This document shows, piece by piece, positions 61,722 to 64,000 of a stretch of DNA of 64,000 nucleotides. Within the stretch, counting starts at the first letter, position 1. Each line of letters begins with the position of its first letter. The stretch covers positions 434,001-498,000 of the forward strand of contig NZ_RXOE01000002.1 in the NCBI RefSeq assembly GCF_003965815.1, in the 5' to 3' direction. The position numbers were made by a program, and so were the translations under genes. The DNA comes from Variovorax gossypii. GTDB taxonomy: Bacteria > Pseudomonadota > Gammaproteobacteria > Burkholderiales > Burkholderiaceae_C. The notes under the pieces were generated by a model, which was not told the DNA's origin, searched no databases, and worked only from the letters and a program-made list of their open reading frames with translations.

Positions 61722-63962
61722 TCAGGCGAATTGGGGTTGTTGGAGAGGCTGGGTCTGCGAGAGCTGCAGCGAGGCCAGCGCGGCCTGCAGGTCGGCCTCG
61801 AAGGCTTCGACGCCGGCACCGATCAGGTTCAGCGGAATGCCCATGGCCCAGGCCGCGGCCACGGCGGCCAGCAGGCTCTCGAGGCTCACGCCGGCATGGG
61901 TGGCGCGCCACACGGTCAGGCGGCCGAGGCCCGGCAGGAACGATTCGCTGCTGCCGTTGGCCAGCACCACGCGGTCTTGCCGCACGAGCACGGCTTTGCC
62001 GCCGGCGGTCTGATGTGCGGTGAGTTCAGGAGCCTGCGCGTCGGCCGAATAGAGGATGACCGCGCCGTCGCACAGCGGCGCCAGGCCGGCCACGCGCGGA
62101 TCGGCGGCATTCAGCACGGCCGTGCCCTCGGGCAGCACCACGTCGACCTGCGTGCGCAGCACCTTGACCATCTGGTCGCTCTCGGTGATGTCGTAGTCGG
62201 CCAGTGCTTCCGAGCCTTCGAGGTCGGTGACGATGCCGACTTCGCAGCGGTCGTAGGAGAGGCCGTCGCGCAGGATGGTCTCGGCGCCGTTCTCGATCAC
62301 CACGGCCTGCACGGCGCGGTTCACGAGCAGGCGGTGGCCGGCTTCCCAGTTGGCGCTGTCGCGCGCATCGACGCGGCGGCGCTCGAGGAACAGGCCGTCG
62401 CGGCAGGCCAGGCCGGTGTGGCGGCCGCCCAGGTTGATGAGCCAGGCCACCAGGCGCGCCAGCACGGCGGTGTCGCGCGAGCCGGCCACGCCGACCACGG
62501 GAATGCGCCCGGGCGCGTCGTTGGGGAACAGGTGGTCGCAGATCGCGCGGCCCACCGGGCGCGGCGAGCCGACGGCCGGCTTCAGGTGCATCAGCAGGCC
62601 GGGGCCGGCGTTGACTTCGACGATCGCGCCGCCCTGCGGGCCGAGGGGCTTGGAAATGTCCTGCGCCACGAGGTCGATGCCGGCGATGTCCAGGCCCACC
62701 ACGCGGGCGGCCAGCACGGCGGCGTGCGCGACTTCGGGGTGGACCAGGTCGGTGCAGTCGTTGGCCATGTTGCCGTTGCGCTGGATCGTGACCACGCGGC
62801 CGGCGGCGGGCACGGCGTCGGCGTTCAGATCCTGGCGCTTGAGCTCGAGCTGCAGCTTGGCGTCGGTGTCGACCACGATCACGTCAAGCGGGAACTCTTC
62901 CTCGGCGCCGCGGCGCGGGTCGCTGTTGAGCTGCTTGTCGATGAGCTCGCGCACGCTGGCCTTGCCGTCGCCGGTCACGGTGATGATCTCGCCGCGCGCG
63001 GCCGCCACCACCTCGCCGCCCACCACCAGCAGGCGGTGCTCGTGGCCGCGGATGAAGCGCTCGACCATCACGTCGCTGCCCTCGGGCTCGGCGACCGCGA
63101 AGGCGGCCATGACTTCCTCGCGGGTCGTCAGCTCGAGCGAGACGCCGCGGCCGTGGTTGGCATCCGACGGCTTCACGACCACGGGCAGGCCGATGTCCTC
63201 GGCGGCTTCCCAGGCTTCCTCGGCGTCAGCGACCACCTGGCCTTCGGGCACGGGCACGCCGCAGCTCGCGAGCAGGGACTTGGTCAGCTCCTTGTCGCTG
63301 GCGATCGATTCGCCGATGGCGCTGGTGTAGTCGGTCTCCGCGGTCCAGATGCGCTGTTGGTTGGCGCCGTAGCCCAGCTGCACCAGGTTGCCGCTGTTCA
63401 GCCGCATGTGGGGAATGCCGCGGTCGGTGGCGGCTGCCACGATGGCGGCGGTGCTCGGGCCGAGGTAGCAGTCTTCGACCTTGGCCTTGACCGCGTCGAC
63501 GGCCTTCTGCACGTCGGCGGCGGTGAACGGGTCGTTGTTGATGGCCGCCATCAGCAGGCGGTGGCCCTCGGCCAGCGCCACGCGGGCGACCTGCTCGTCG
63601 CGCGCGCGGAACACCATGCGGTAGACGCCGTGCTCCGAGGTGCTGCGGGTTTGCCCGAAGCCGGTCGGCATGCCTGCGAGGTTCAGCAGTTCGATGACGA
63701 CGTGCTCGAGCACGTGGCCCGACCAGGTGCCTTCGGTCAGGCGCTGGATGAAGCCGCCGCGCTCGCCGACGCCGCAGTGGTGCTCGATCAGCGCCGGCAG
63801 CAGGGCGGTCAGGCGGTCGGTGAAGCCGTCGATCTTGTTGGAGGGGAAATCTTCGAGCTGGCCCAGGTCGAGCCAGACTTCGAGGACCGGGCGGTAGGTC
63901 CAGAGGTTGGGGCCGCGCAAATAATTGATGCGCAGCAGTCGGATGTCGTCGAAACGGGTCAT
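61722..63962 (-). CDS. Second cyanophycin synthetase CphA' with degenerate Mur-ligase P-loop
   Basis: A 746-residue paralogue of CphA. The N-terminal domain (RGPNLWTYRPVLEVWLDLG) and ATP-grasp (LPVVVKPSDANHGRGVSLEL, VEVNAGPGLLMHLKP) are intact. In the Mur-ligase part, the place of GTNGKTTT is GVAGSRDTAV (about residues 489-498), without the P-loop Lys, and the C-terminal part is about 110 residues shorter. It may therefore lack Arg-adding activity, act in a complex with CphA, or use preformed dipeptides like cyanobacterial CphA2. ATG 63962 is chosen from homology. Upstream gene of the cphA operon. Confidence 0.9.
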   Translation of the reverse strand: MTRFDDIRLLRINYLRGPNLWTYRPVLEVWLDLGQLEDFPSNKIDGFTDRLTALLPALIEHHCGVGERGGFIQRLTEGTWSGHVLEHVVIELLNLAGMPTGFGQTRSTSEHGVYRMVFRARDEQVARVALAEGHRLLMAAINNDPFTAADVQKAVDAVKAKVEDCYLGPSTAAIVAAATDRGIPHMRLNSGNLVQLGYGANQQRIWTAETDYTSAIGESIASDKELTKSLLASCGVPVPEGQVVADAEEAWEAAEDIGLPVVVKPSDANHGRGVSLELTTREEVMAAFAVAEPEGSDVMVERFIRGHEHRLLVVGGEVVAAARGEIITVTGDGKASVRELIDKQLNSDPRRGAEEEFPLDVIVVDTDAKLQLELKRQDLNADAVPAAGRVVTIQRNGNMANDCTDLVHPEVAHAAVLAARVVGLDIAGIDLVAQDISKPLGPQGGAIVEVNAGPGLLMHLKPAVGSPRPVGRAICDHLFPNDAPGRIPVVGVAGSRDTAVLARLVAWLINLGGRHTGLACRDGLFLERRRVDARDSANWEAGHRLLVNRAVQAVVIENGAETILRDGLSYDRCEVGIVTDLEGSEALADYDITESDQMVKVLRTQVDVVLPEGTAVLNAADPRVAGLAPLCDGAVILYSADAQAPELTAHQTAGGKAVLVRQDRVVLANGSSESFLPGLGRLTVWRATHAGVSLESLLAAVAAAWAMGIPLNLIGAGVEAFEADLQAALASLQLSQTQPLQQPQFA

Positions 63963-64000
63963 GCAAACGTTCGATGTGCTTTGGCCGAGCACCACGGCGC

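Overview
The window is high-GC DNA with tightly packed genes and long antisense shadow frames. Gene content and best-remembered homologies point to a betaproteobacterium of the Comamonadaceae, most likely Variovorax: a glmU-Lrp-glmS block, adjacent cphA/cphA' cyanophycin synthetases, chvE-gguAB, a large putA, many LysR regulators and a Comamonadaceae-type intergenic repeat. This assignment comes from memory of families, not from a search. I see no rRNA, tRNA, CRISPR array, transposase, phage gene or replication origin. No gene-free stretch exceeds 300 bases; the longest gaps are about 250 bases (10578-10826) and 200 bases (12510-12708), and both are described.

Region 1 (1-8.8 kb) is housekeeping and sensing: the start of a soluble lytic transglycosylase divergent from 5-formyl-THF cyclo-ligase, a GcvA-like LysR divergent from a DUF2917 protein, a BLUF photoreceptor divergent from a Crp/Fnr regulator, a DUF6279 lipoprotein whose start codon overlaps that of glmU, then an Lrp/AsnC regulator and glmS. 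Region 2 (8.8-17.7 kb) holds a class D beta-lactamase coupled to a polysaccharide deacetylase, a Tat-type DJ-1/PfpI protein with a LysR, and a Fur-box-headed fecI-fecR-TonB receptor operon ending in a small periplasmic protein. Region 3 (17.7-28 kb) has katG with an OxyR-like site and a TTG start, a helical protein of unknown function, an AhpD-like protein, putA without the DNA-binding domain, an esterase, and an XRE-cupin/GNAT/methyltransferase operon under a large palindrome. Region 4 (28-38.8 kb) has a CPBP protein, an old yellow enzyme and an EamA exporter divergent from a LysR, an OmpA-like protein, and a 1579-residue fusion of an alpha/alpha-toroid-like domain, a CapA domain and a Mur-ligase domain, coupled to an exported alpha/beta hydrolase.

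Region 5 (38.8-57.5 kb) looks like a complete non-phosphorylative L-arabinose (or related aldose) pathway: mutarotase, SDR sugar dehydrogenase, SMP-30 lactonase, aldonate dehydratase (IlvD/Edd), 2-keto-3-deoxy-aldonate dehydratase (DHDPS family) and 2-oxoglutarate semialdehyde dehydrogenase. A GbpR-like LysR and two sugar ABC importers (YtfQ-YtfR-YtfT-YjfF type and ChvE-GguA-GguB type, one nested in the other) complete it. A near-identical 18-mer occurs at both divergent promoters of this cluster and probably marks the LysR operator. Region 6 (57.5-64 kb) has a small conserved-looking protein, a tandem pair of exported four-cysteine paralogues, and two cyanophycin synthetases, the upstream one with a degenerate Mur-ligase P-loop.

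The features most worth attention are the toroid-CapA-Mur fusion, the nested transporters with a long hairpin repeat between two binding-protein genes, a REP-like sequence read through as the N-terminus of a permease, and several precise palindromes at divergent promoters.
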